Source: Chara braunii (lineage: Eukaryota; Streptophyta; Charophyceae; Charales; Characeae). From it: a stretch of DNA of 64,000 nt. Both the position numbers and the translations under genes were made by a program. The stretch covers positions 573,373 through 637,372 of the forward strand of contig BFEA01000398.1 in assembly GCA_003427395.1 (NCBI GenBank). Direction: 5' to 3'. Each line of letters begins with the position of its first letter. The first letter of the stretch is position 1. A model generated the notes under the pieces. That model saw only the letters and a program-made list of their open reading frames with translations. It was not told where the DNA came from and made no database searches. Shown piece after piece: positions 11,882 through 21,890 of this stretch.

Positions 11882-12357
11882 CGATGGATCGATCGATCCC
11901 TCCCTGTACGCCGCTCGGATGCCTGCATGCGGCAATTCAGAAACAGAATTGATTATGTAATCGATTCTGTTTTGGAATCGCCTGAAACAGGCACTTGCGG
12001 GTGGAGAACCGGACGTGCAGGTGCCTGTTTCAGACGATTCGAAAACCGAATCGATTACGTAATCGATTCTATTTTGGAAATGCTTCAAACAGGCACTTGC
12101 GTGTGGCTAACCGGCACGTGGAGATGCCTTTTTTCAGGCGATTCGAAAACAGAATCGATTACGTAATCGATTCTGTTTTCGAATCGCCTCAAACAGGCGT
12201 CTCGCAACGGCGAAGTGGCCCATGCAGGTCCCCTGGTTGGGCGATTCCAAAACGGAATCGATTACGTAATCGATTCTGTGGTGGAAGTACCTCATACAGG
12301 CGTCCGAGCGGAGTAGAGGGAGGGAGCGATGAAGGGATCAATCAATCAATCAATCAA
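11814..12357 (+). repeat. Compound palindromic repeat block, copy 2
   Basis: Same architecture as copy 1, with TTGA tract, inverted terminal segments and four palindromes. Centres are at 11956, 12058, 12162 and 12265 (102, 104 and 103 bp apart). It closes with TCAA repeats. Confidence 0.9.
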
Positions 12358-12875
12358 GGACATTCATTGTTGCTCGCCATGGTCCCCCCCGCCTCCTCCT
12401 CCTCCTCCTCCTCCTCCTCCTCCTCCTCCTGCTCCGATTTGATTTTCGATTTATTTTTTTTGTGTTTTTGTTTTTGTTTTCGCTTCGGCGCTCTCGTATT
12501 GTGTGACGAAATATTCCTCTTCGCCATCGTCCCTCCCCTCCTCCTCCTCCTCCTTCTCCTCCTCCTCCTCCCTCTTCACACCCTCCCCCTCCTCCTACTC
12601 CTCCTCCTCCTCCTCCTTCTCCGGGGCCTCGGCGCTCTGCCCCGTTTTTTGTTTTGTTTTCACTTCGGCGCTCTCGTATTGTGTGACGATATTGTGGTCT
12701 ATCTTGGGGAGGGATGGCGGTGCTTCATGTGGGATTGGTTATCGGGTTATCGTTTTGCAGGCAAGTGTGTTTTGACATCCTAGTTGATCTTGTCCCGTCG
12801 TTTGGCCTGTAGTTGCTTGTAAAGGGCGGTCCTTGCATGTGAGACTTGTCATCTAGGATTGTCATTCAAGATTTG

Positions 12876-12877
<2 letters not shown>
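12358..12877 (+). repeat. Spacer of the compound repeat with CTC/CCT tract, copy 2
   Basis: Second copy of the spacer. It has the same start after the TCAA tract, a CTC-rich tract at ~12385-12625, and the same CTTCGGCGCTCTCGTATTGTG and GGCAAGTGTGTTTTGACATCC segments. Confidence 0.8.
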
Positions 12878-12910
<33 letters not shown>

Positions 12911-13279
12911 CGATGGATCGATCGATCCTTGCCTGTATGCCGCTCAGACGCGTGTATGCAGCAATTCAGAAACAAAATCGATTACGTAATCAATTTTGTT
13001 TTGGAATCGCCTGAAACAGGCACCTTCACGCCCCGGTTCACCACATGCAAGTGCCTGTTTGAAGCGTTTCCAAAACAGAATCGATTACGTAATCGATTCT
13101 GTTTTTGAATCGCCTCAAAGAGGCACTTGCGTGTGACGAACCGGCGCGTACAGGTGCCTGTTTCAGGCGATCCCAAATTTTTCGTCGTGGAAGTGCCTCA
13201 TACAGGCGTCCGAGCGGAGTAGAGGGAGTGAGCGATGGACGGATCAATCAATCAATCAATCAACCAATCAATCATTCAA
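12878..13279 (+). repeat. Compound palindromic repeat block, copy 3 (shortened)
   Basis: The block holds two complete palindromes (centres 12985 and 13088, 103 bp apart) and a third whose centre is deleted near 13175-13190. The inverted terminal segments and TCAA tract remain. Confidence 0.85.
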
Positions 13280-14203
13280 GGACATTCATTGATGCTCGCC
13301 ATCGCCCCCCCGCCCTCCTCCTCCTCCTCCTCCTCCTCCTCCCCCTCCACGCCCTCTTCCTCCCCCTCCTCCTCCTCCTCCTCCTCCTACTACTACTACT
13401 ACTACTACTACTAGTACTACTACTACTACTACTACTACTACTCCGGGGCCTCGGCACTCTGCCCCGTTTTTGTTCTTGTTTTCGCTTCGGCGCTCTCGTA
13501 TTATGTGACGATATACTTCTCCTCGCATTCATCCCTCCCCTCCTCCTCCTCCGCCTCCTCATCGCCTTCCTCCTCCTCCTCCTCGCCCTCCTCCTACTCC
13601 TCCTCCTCCTCCTCATCGCCTTCCTCCTCCTCCTACTCCTTCTCCTCCTCCTCCTCCTCCTCGTCCTCCCACTCCAGGGCCTTGGCGCTTTGTTTTCACT
13701 TTGGCGCTCTCGTATTGTGTGACGATATATTCCTGCCCGCTCTCGTATTGATTGTTTGATTTTTTAATCTATTCTTTCTTTTGAGCATTAAAGTTAAAGG
13801 CAATATTACCGCAATAATACAATCCATATTAAACTTTTCTTTTATGAATATGGTACAATGTGATTGTCACAGTGCCATGGATTATTTTTTCTCCCTAATC
13901 TTCCCCATTGTTGGGGTGTTATGTTTTGCGGGCGTGCTGAATGGTTCCATTTTTTTACTATGAATATGGTAGAAGTGAATCTTATCTGTTATGATTCCGG
14001 TGGATCTGCCCCGTTATTTGGTCTATCTTGGGGAGGGATGGCGGTGCTTCATGTGGGATTGGTCTTGGGTTTATCGTTTTGCAGGCAAGTGTGTTTTAAC
14101 ATCCTGGTTGGTCTTGTCCGATCGTTTGGCCTGTAGTTGCTTGTAAGGGGCAGTGCTTGCATGTGGGACTTGTCATCTAGGATTGTCATTCCAGATTTGT
14201 TTT
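13280..14203 (+). repeat. Spacer of the compound repeat, copy 3, with inserted AT-rich segment
   Basis: Third spacer copy. The CTC/CTA tract spans about 13305-13675. An AT-rich segment at ~13745-14020 is absent from the other two spacers. The shared GGGGAGGGATGGCGGTGCTTC and GGCAAGTGTGTTTTAACATCC segments resume at ~14030. Confidence 0.7.
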
Positions 14204-14224
14204 CATTGATTGATTGATTGATTG

Positions 14225-14257
<33 letters not shown>

Positions 14258-14632
14258 CGATCAATGGACCGATCGATCTCTGCCTGTACGTCGCTCGGAC
14301 GCCTGTATGAGGCAGTTCGAAAACAAAATCGATTACGTAATCGATTCTGTTTTGGAATCGCCTGAAACAGCCACCTACACACGCTGGTTCATCACACTCA
14401 AGCTATGTTGCACGCTGGCCGCGGCCGGGTTCGGCCCAGGCCGCGGCCGGCGGCCTAGGTCAGGACCCCCTCGGCCGCCGCCGAACGTGACCGATAATTT
14501 CGGCCAACGTCGCGGCCGATCAGGGAGGGGGTTTGGGGGGCGGGGAACGGGGAACGGGTTTCGAGTCGGGGGGGGGTCCCCTACCTCCTCGCAAAAAAAA
14601 AAACATAGAAACTTCAAAAACGGGGGGGGGGG

Positions 14633-15481
14633 NNNNNNNNNNNNNNNNNNNNNNNNNNNNNNNNNNNNNNNNNNNNNNNNNNNNNNNNNNNNNNNNNNNN
14701 NNNNNNNNNNNNNNNNNNNNNNNNNNNNNNNNNNNNNNNNNNNNNNNNNNNNNNNNNNNNNNNNNNNNNNNNNNNNNNNNNNNNNNNNNNNNNNNNNNNN
14801 NNNNNNNNNNNNNNNNNNNNNNNNNNNNNNNNNNNNNNNNNNNNNNNNNNNNNNNNNNNNNNNNNNNNNNNNNNNNNNNNNNNNNNNNNNNNNNNNNNNN
14901 NNNNNNNNNNNNNNNNNNNNNNNNNNNNNNNNNNNNNNNNNNNNNNNNNNNNNNNNNNNNNNNNNNNNNNNNNNNNNNNNNNNNNNNNNNNNNNNNNNNN
15001 NNNNNNNNNNNNNNNNNNNNNNNNNNNNNNNNNNNNNNNNNNNNNNNNNNNNNNNNNNNNNNNNNNNNNNNNNNNNNNNNNNNNNNNNNNNNNNNNNNNN
15101 NNNNNNNNNNNNNNNNNNNNNNNNNNNNNNNNNNNNNNNNNNNNNNNNNNNNNNNNNNNNNNNNNNNNNNNNNNNNNNNNNNNNNNNNNNNNNNNNNNNN
15201 NNNNNNNNNNNNNNNNNNNNNNNNNNNNNNNNNNNNNNNNNNNNNNNNNNNNNNNNNNNNNNNNNNNNNNNNNNNNNNNNNNNNNNNNNNNNNNNNNNNN
15301 NNNNNNNNNNNNNNNNNNNNNNNNNNNNNNNNNNNNNNNNNNNNNNNNNNNNNNNNNNNNNNNNNNNNNNNNNNNNNNNNNNNNNNNNNNNNNNNNNNNN
15401 NNNNNNNNNNNNNNNNNNNNNNNNNNNNNNNNNNNNNNNNNNNNNNNNNNNNNNNNNNNNNNNNNNNNNNNNNNNNNNNNN
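14633..15481. other. Assembly gap (849 N)
   Basis: A run of N inside the TIR element, directly after a poly-G run. Open frames that cross it are meaningless. Confidence 0.99.
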
Positions 15482-15516
15482 TTACGCAGTAAAAAACAAC
15501 GATGCCCCCAAAACAA

Positions 15517-15557
15517 ATATGGGCGTGTAGGGTTTTTTTAGCCCTACACGCCCATAT
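15517..15557. repeat. Perfect 16-bp stem hairpin
   Basis: ATATGGGCGTGTAGGG (15517-15532) and its exact inverse complement (15542-15557) are separated by a 9-nt T-rich loop. It lies within the TIR element near the gap. Confidence 0.8.
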
Positions 15558-16169
15558 ATATATATTTTTTTCATGCGTTAGAAAAAAAAATAAAAATCCT
15601 GCACCGAACTTGGCTGGTCGGTCGAGGCCGAACCTGGTCGATTTGGCCGTCGGCCGATTTCCCCCCCCTCGGTCGCGGCCGGGCGTGCAACATAGCACTC
15701 AAGTGCCTGTTTGAGGCGATTCGAAAAAAAAATCGATTACAGAATCAATTCTGTTTTGGAAGCGTCTGAAACAGGCACCTGCATGCACCAGTTTGTCACA
15801 GTCAAGTGCCTGTTTGAGGCGATTCGAAAACAGAATAGATTACGTAATCGATTCTATTTTGGAAGTGCATGAAACAGGTACCGGCATGCGCCGGTTCGCC
15901 ACAGTCGAGTGCCTGTTTAAGGTGATTTGAAAACAAAATCGATTACGTAATCGATTATGTTTTGGAAGCGCCTGAAACAGGCACCTGCATGCGCCGATTC
16001 GCCACACTCAAGTACCTGTTTGAGGCAATTCCAAAACGGAATCGATTACGTAATCGATTCCGTCGTGGAAGTGCCTCATACAGTCATCCGAGCGGGGATG
16101 ACCAATCCCAAACGAAACATCGCCATCCCTCCTCAAGATTGATTGGTTGATTGACTGACCAGACCTAGT

Positions 16170-16616
16170 ACAGGTGCTTTCAATCAATCAATCTATCGGT
16201 CAGTCAATCAGCCCAATCAGCAAATCAATCAGTTGAGAGGTTTAGTTCTGGTGCATCAGAGTCCGACTCTGCTGCAACAGATTCAACTCTGCTGAAGAGG
16301 AGCTGCGTCCTGAGAAACCAGAACTAGCACTGCCGCAGAACTAGCTCTACTGCAGGGGAGCTGCATTCTGGTAAACCACAACTAGTATGGGTGCTTCCAA
16401 TCAATCAATCTATCGGGCAATCAGTCAATCAACCGACCAATCGATCAATCAAGAGGTCCAGTTCTGGTGCATCAGAACCCGACTCTTCTGCTGCGGATTC
16501 AACTCTGTTGTAGGGGGGCTGCGTTCTGATAAACCAGAACTAGCACTGCAGTAGAACTACCTCTGTTGCAGGGGAGTGAACCAGAACTAGTACAGGTGCT
16601 TTCAATCGATTTATCG

Positions 16617-16657
<41 letters not shown>

Positions 16658-16864
16658 ACAATCAATCAATCAAGAGGCTCACTTCTGGTGCATTAGAACC
16701 CGACTCTGCTGCAACAGCTCTGCTTCAGGGGAGCTGCGTTCAAGTAAACCAGAACTAGTACTGCAGCAGAACGAGCTCTGCTACAGGGGAACTGTGTTCT
16801 GGTAAACCAGAACTGTTACTGATGCATCAAGCAATCAAACAATCATTCAATCAATCAATCATTC

Positions 16865-16899
<35 letters not shown>

Positions 16900-17035
16900 T
16901 TCACTGCAAGTTTCGGTAAACCAGAACTAGTGTTAGACCTTGTAGCTGAACTGGGAACACACAAGAACTAGTTTTGAGTCATTGACTGATTGACTGATTG
17001 ATTGATTGTTTGATTGATTGATGGATGGATTGACT
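16170..17035 (+). repeat. Tandem array of ~204-226 bp units with TCAA tracts
   Basis: Units start with GGTGCTT-CAATCAATC at 16173, 16391, 16595 and a diverged copy near 16821. Each has a TCAA tract, then TTCTGGTGCATCAGA, CGACTCTGCTGC, GGGGAGCTGCGTTCTG and AACCAGAACTAG. The end turns into TTGA-rich sequence (~16980-17035). Confidence 0.75.
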
Positions 17036-17336
17036 GACAAACCTATCTGTGTCAGCTGTTTTTTCTTTTCTTTTCTTTTCTTTTGCTGCTTAGTGTGTCA
17101 ATGACCTGCACCCTGTTGACCAACCACCGAACATGTCAGTCAAACACTCAAGCATGACAGTTGTCAATGAACGAGTTCAACAAGATTAATCGTGATGTTA
17201 GCGGATTTGTCATCGATTGTTTGCAATTGTCGCTCGGTGTTTCGCATGGGCTGCTTGTCGTTTTCTTTTTCTTATTTTGTGGCAATTGTTCTGCAATACG
17301 CTTAGTGCGTACATATGTTTCTATTATACTACTTTC

Positions 17337-19926
17337 ATGGCAAACCGCATGGTTATTGGGGGCGTTCAGTCTTCACCCCTCCCACCTTTGTCTAGTGGTG
17401 GTGTCTACCACCCTTTTTCGCAGATGGGTGCTCCTCATGATGTACCACACTCGGTTGGCGTTGGCTTCACGTCTTCTTCAGAAATGCTTGTTCGTGGTCC
17501 ACCGGCGGTGTCCCAACTGCGGCCTGCAGAGAGCAGTAGAACTGCTTCGTACAGGCAATCTCAAGAGGGACTTTCTCGTCGGCAGCCTTTGATTGTTCTG
17601 AATACAAATATGGCTGCGCCGGGACGGCACCCTGTACAGTGCCCAGGGCAGCAACAACAACAACAGTCGCAAAAGAGGAAAAAAGTTGTGACTAGGCCTC
17701 CTGCTGCAGAAGAGCGCAATCGAGAAGGGTGAGGCAAGAGGACGCGCAAGGGAAGTGGGGGTTCCGGTGGGAAAGGGAAGAGATCCACATACACTGCCAC
17801 TGTTGCGGCGGATCTTGAACCAGAGCCTGCAGGTGGGACACCTATTGAGAGGATGTGGAGCAGGCTGGTCTTCTTGAATGCGAAGAAGGTAACTGAGGAC
17901 ATTTTGAGCTTGTCAATGTCCTGCATGATCCGGCCTCCTGTGGACACTTCCGACGATCGAAAATCAAGGAAGGTCAAATTCCCCGCAGAGTACCACGTCA
18001 GGGTCCTCATGGCGTCTATGTAGAGCGCGCCCTGTGGGGACCACTTGCCTTTTGTGGGCATGATTGACCCGGCTGAGTGTACAACAGTTGGTCAGGTGGA
18101 TGTGCAGAAGTTGCGGTCAAGGGGCTACGCCATTTGGATTTTGGGCGGCGGTCATTGTCGTGAGGCACGCAGTTGTTTGATGGTGAAACACCCTCACGTT
18201 GGCTTCTATAAGAGGTATGTTTGCTATGTGTACGTGGGACTTACCGTTGAGGAGTCGCTGCTGGTTGGTCATGAGCATAACAATACAGCAGGTTATCACA
18301 AGAAGTTGACTTTCGTTCAGAGGATGCGCTGCTGGAGGGATGCTTTCGAAAGGATGGGGTGTGCGAAATCGAATGAGGCCAAAAGGGCATGTTTGGAGGC
18401 GCTTGGCATCCCGACTTTTTCATGGAACCAGATTGGTCTCTGGGATCCTCAGCTTCAGATTTGCATGAGAGGGCCACAGGTTTGGGCTTTGCTGTCTGAT
18501 ATTTTCACTTTGTGGGAGGAGGCAAAGATCAAAGATGTGAAGATGAAGAAGGGCACGAGTGGTAAGAAGGTCAAGTCTCTTGAGGTTGCTGAGTCGAGTG
18601 AATCCGGCAGTGAGACAGGGAAGGGGAAAAAGGGTGGAAGGCCAGTGAAAAAGAATAAGAAAGATGTTTGTCAGGAGCGTCTTTCTCTCATGCCACTCAA
18701 TCATTTGATGTATGTTTCTGAAAAGAATGAGATAGTGAGTGAACCTGCAGATATGCCTTGCAAACCTCTGCTGGGGATGGCTGCGCTCGATGATGCTCTG
18801 GTGGTCCCAATCCTCACAGAAGTTAAGAGTGGGGTCTTGTCGCTTGACGAGATGAACCACAAGTTCACGCTTCTTAAGGTTCGTCAGAGGACAACTGCGG
18901 CATTCGTGGAAGAGGTAGGGGCAGGCAGTTGGGAGGTTGCCAAGGAGGAGTTCCCTGTGCATACGCACGAGGCTATGATGTCTCAGTACTATAAGTTGTA
19001 TGAGAGGAATGTCAAGGAAATTCCTCTTGCTATGCAATTGTACATTGCCAAGGCCCTCAACTACAGGGACAAGCTGCAGCATTCACAACAAGAGAAGCAG
19101 ACAACAGCAACACAAGATCATGAAGGCCTTCTCATAAACTGGACTGCTTTTGAGGGGGAGGGCTATAAGGGAACTGTGAAGGTGGCGCACTGCGACATGC
19201 TCCAGCTACCAGAGAAAATGGAGGACAGACTCCCCTTCACCTTGTGCATTATGGATTTCCCATGCGGCTACAACGTAGAGGGTTCTGTGGATGATGAGGC
19301 GCCGTTCAGTAGACCTCAGATAGAAGGCAGCATTGCGAGCTTCAAGAAGATCACATGTGCACCATATTGGGTTATTGATGGTTTCTACTCCTCTGACATG
19401 CATGCCGACTTGAAATCTACATTTTCAAATGCTTGCAATTGTGGGGTGGAGGTGGGCATTTGGGTTGCTCCCAACATTCGTACTTGTGCAGGTCTCAAGC
19501 TCACGAACTGTTGGCAGCATTGTGTTTTTGTTTTTTGCAGCCAGAACTCCCAACATTCAGTTCCAGTTCAGCGACTTTGACATGAGGATGACCTACTGGA
19601 GTCACAATGTGGTGGTGAGGAAGTTTACTTTTGCTGCAGACAATGAGATTTTGTGTCCCCACCAGAAACCGATCTCCTTGTATGAGTGGCTCATCAAGAA
19701 GTTTTCTGACCTGAATGACTCGTACATAGTGGATGTTTTTTCTGGATCCGGAACTGGAGTCATTGCAACACTGTTGTGTAAACGAAATATGCTGGTTGTT
19801 GAGAGCGATCTGCGTTGTGTGAGGGGCATCAGGGCAAGGTTGGCAGGGAGAGGCTTTGTGGAGAGCGCCACAAAGGAGAAAGACAGCCAAAGCCGCATAG
19901 TGTCTGAGGGTTGGAGACACGCCTGA
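17337..19926 (+). pseudogene. ParB-like domain fused to N4/N6-type DNA methyltransferase
   Basis: From ATG 17337 one frame runs to about 19540 and continues one frame over to 19926. The N-terminal part is a low-complexity Gln/Lys-rich linker. A ParB-like domain follows: IRPPV (~17930), DHLPFVGMIDP (~18040) and the signature ILGGGHCREA (~18140-18170), matching the GxHRxxA box, then GLTVEE and HEHNN. The C-terminal part is a beta-class amino-methyltransferase: motif IV-like MDFPCGYN (Asp at 19254), CPHQKP (~19660) and motif I VDVFSGSGTG (~19732-19758). The order IV then I fits the beta class, which methylates exocyclic amino groups of A or C in DNA. The fourth motif IV position is Cys instead of an aromatic. 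Breaks: TGA 17730-17732, TAG 18021-18023, and a frame change near 19541 that a 49-nt intron (19492-19540) or a 1-nt indel would explain. Confidence 0.7.
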
Positions 19927-21479
19927 GGCTTCAGACATGCATGAGTTGATAGGGACCTTCCATTCGCCTCGCATAGATTTGATGACTTGGTTGTGGCCTT
20001 GTTGCTTTGGTGTTTTTCTGGGGCACATATTTTTAATAGACTCTCTTGGGACATTAATCACTTTTAATGTTTGAGCTTCTTCCACCAATGTTGCCAAGTA
20101 CATGGGAACTTGCCCACTTGCTTCTCTTGGGTATGCTTAGATAGTTGTGGGCTTTCTGCCTTACTGTTGGGACTTGCAATGAGCTGGTTGTTGCACTTCG
20201 TACATGCAATGAAATTTTCTTTGCCTATTTTTGTGGACACAGACTTGGTGATGGCAATTAGGAATTGGCTCTTTGCCTCAACTGTGCTTGTGGCTAACCT
20301 CAATTTTTTTGCAAAATTGTTATATTATTGATATGGCTTCTTTGAATTTCTTCAATGTGAAAAAAATTCGATTTTGGTATGTTGTCGTGACACATTGATC
20401 GAAGGGTTAAATACGTTTTCTTGAAAACCTCTTTTTACATGTCTTGTTGTGACCCATACACCTGAGATCTAAATCTTGCCCTCAAAACTTGTTCATAAAA
20501 AACTGTATCGCAAAATCTGGCAAAATGAACTTTCGTTCCAGTCTAGTTTCATGAACTGCATGTTCCTAAGGCCTTAGCCCCTGTGGGTTGAAATGTTTCC
20601 TTAGTTTTTTACCCGGACTTTTATTAAATGGTCATTTAAAAAATGACTAAGTATTTTTTCTTTGGGAGGTTAGCCCCTGCGCGCAGAGAGTGGTTGAAAT
20701 TGACCCCATGTAGTGTGTGCTCTATCGATGTGGATCTTTGATGTGATTGGAGGTATCTTCTTTGAGTTTAAATCCAAATTTGATTTTATCTATGATCATA
20801 CGTATATTTTAGAAGGAAGTCACACATGATTGTGAGAGTGATCGTCTCATATCTTATAACCCTTTATATTTATATTTTCCTTTCGTATGCATGACTTATT
20901 GAGACCGTGCATAATAATCAGACAGTTTGTATCAAGAGAGAAAATGCAGGTCCCTCTCTATCTTTTGCTTCTTATAATTTTGTAGTTGGACGTTGGAGTT
21001 CGTGGCAACCGTCAAAGTCAAACCCCTTGACTTCTCTCTAGACCCTGGATGATGGAGTTCATCTCCATGGCCATAAGGGTAGATTGCCACAAAAGGCCAC
21101 AGCCTGTGTACCATCCACTCTTTCGAGGGTGGAGAAGGGGGTGTGGTTCTCAACCGCCTTGGTGGTTATCTAGCGTAGAGAGATTAATCCCTCAAGGCGC
21201 GTATCAGTCGACACTTGAGTGTCGAAGGTGACCTTCGAGACCATTAAAGGTCATGTGATAATGGGTACTACATAGTACGCCATCACTGCAACCGTTTGCG
21301 TATTCATGCATGGCTAGTTGATACGATTAAAGGCTGCATAGCCGCGACATTTATTCAAACCTCGTGTGTGACATAATCTCACTTAAGATATTAAAAGTTA
21401 TGGGTCGAATGTGACAAAGGGATTAGATGCAATTTACGTATCGAGTTCGATTTTTGTTTTCGTGAGACGTACCACGTGG
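19927..21479. other. Non-coding stretch, no recognised gene
   Basis: AT-rich sequence downstream of the methyltransferase gene. A hydrophobic open frame at 20071-20331 (+) has no recognisable family and overlaps an opposing frame. I see nothing else. Confidence 0.4.
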
Positions 21480-21890
21480 TTAAGATTTGACCGTCCTAGT
21501 TCATCATTGTAGGGTTGCGTCCAAGACATCAACGCCTCGGACGACGATTCACGTACAGGTATGATTCAGGCGTTAACCGCGCGTACCCCCTATGCTACAG
21601 CGAGCGAGAAACGCCCTCGGTCGGGCTACCTCTGCGATTGTATACGAAAAACCTTCACATGTGGTTTGGTAACTCGGCGGAGATATGCCATCGTAAGGGA
21701 TGGTGACAACTCCCACGGGTGGAGGTAAGTTGTACCTCACGTGACCCTGTCCTGTCGTAGGAGTTCGTGAAAGGTATGGTTGGCGCACTCGGCCAGAGCT
21801 GCAATGTTCTACAACGAAGTTTTGCAAATCCTGTGTGACGCGACCTAGAGGGTCCCCCTTTGTGCGACCGATGTGCTCGACAACGCCCTT
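21480..21890 (-). repeat. Dispersed repeat family R1, copy 1 (inverted)
   Basis: Read on the minus strand, it contains CCTACGACAGGACAGGG, GTGAGGTACAAC, a GGAGTTGTCACCATCCCTTA-like stretch, ATACAATCGCAGAGGTAG and GAGGGCGTTTCTCGCTCGCTGTAGCATA. The same ordered blocks occur on the plus strand at ~40660-41010 and ~51840-52150. It is probably the terminal or LTR part of a transposon, family unknown. Confidence 0.65.

Larger units (their letters stand above)
14403..15695. mobile_element. Non-autonomous TIR element, hAT-like by 8-bp target duplication
   Basis: The insert begins CTATGTTGCACGC and ends with its inverse complement GCGTGCAACATAG; the match continues imperfectly into GGCCGCG-rich sequence for about 22 bp. 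It is flanked on both sides by the 8-bp direct repeat CACTCAAG (14395-14402 and 15696-15703). Removing the insert and one repeat restores the 103-bp period of the host array. An 8-bp duplication fits the hAT superfamily, though the terminal bases are not the commonest hAT ends. The interior contains a gap of 849 N; the visible parts are G-rich and hold a 16-bp stem hairpin at 15517-15557. No transposase is visible. Confidence 0.75.
14204..16130 (+). repeat. Compound palindromic repeat block, copy 4, interrupted
   Basis: Palindrome centres lie at 14336, then 15740, 15843, 15946 and 16049. The last three intervals are exactly 103 bp. The long first interval is explained by the insertion at 14403-15695: 1404 minus 1301 (insert plus one target duplication) is again 103. 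Confidence 0.9.

Noticed and set aside
11241-13722. Long Leu-, Ser-, Pro- or Gly-rich open frames
   Set aside because: They are translations of CTC/CCT/ACT triplet tracts on both strands.
14253-15698. Open frames of 300-425 codons over the first gap
   Set aside because: They consist largely of N; the same holds for frames over the gaps at 35568 and 49955.
10835-16060. Regularly spaced palindromic repeats as a CRISPR array
   Set aside because: The repeats are ~80 bp with conserved, not unique, spacers, and the sequence is eukaryotic.
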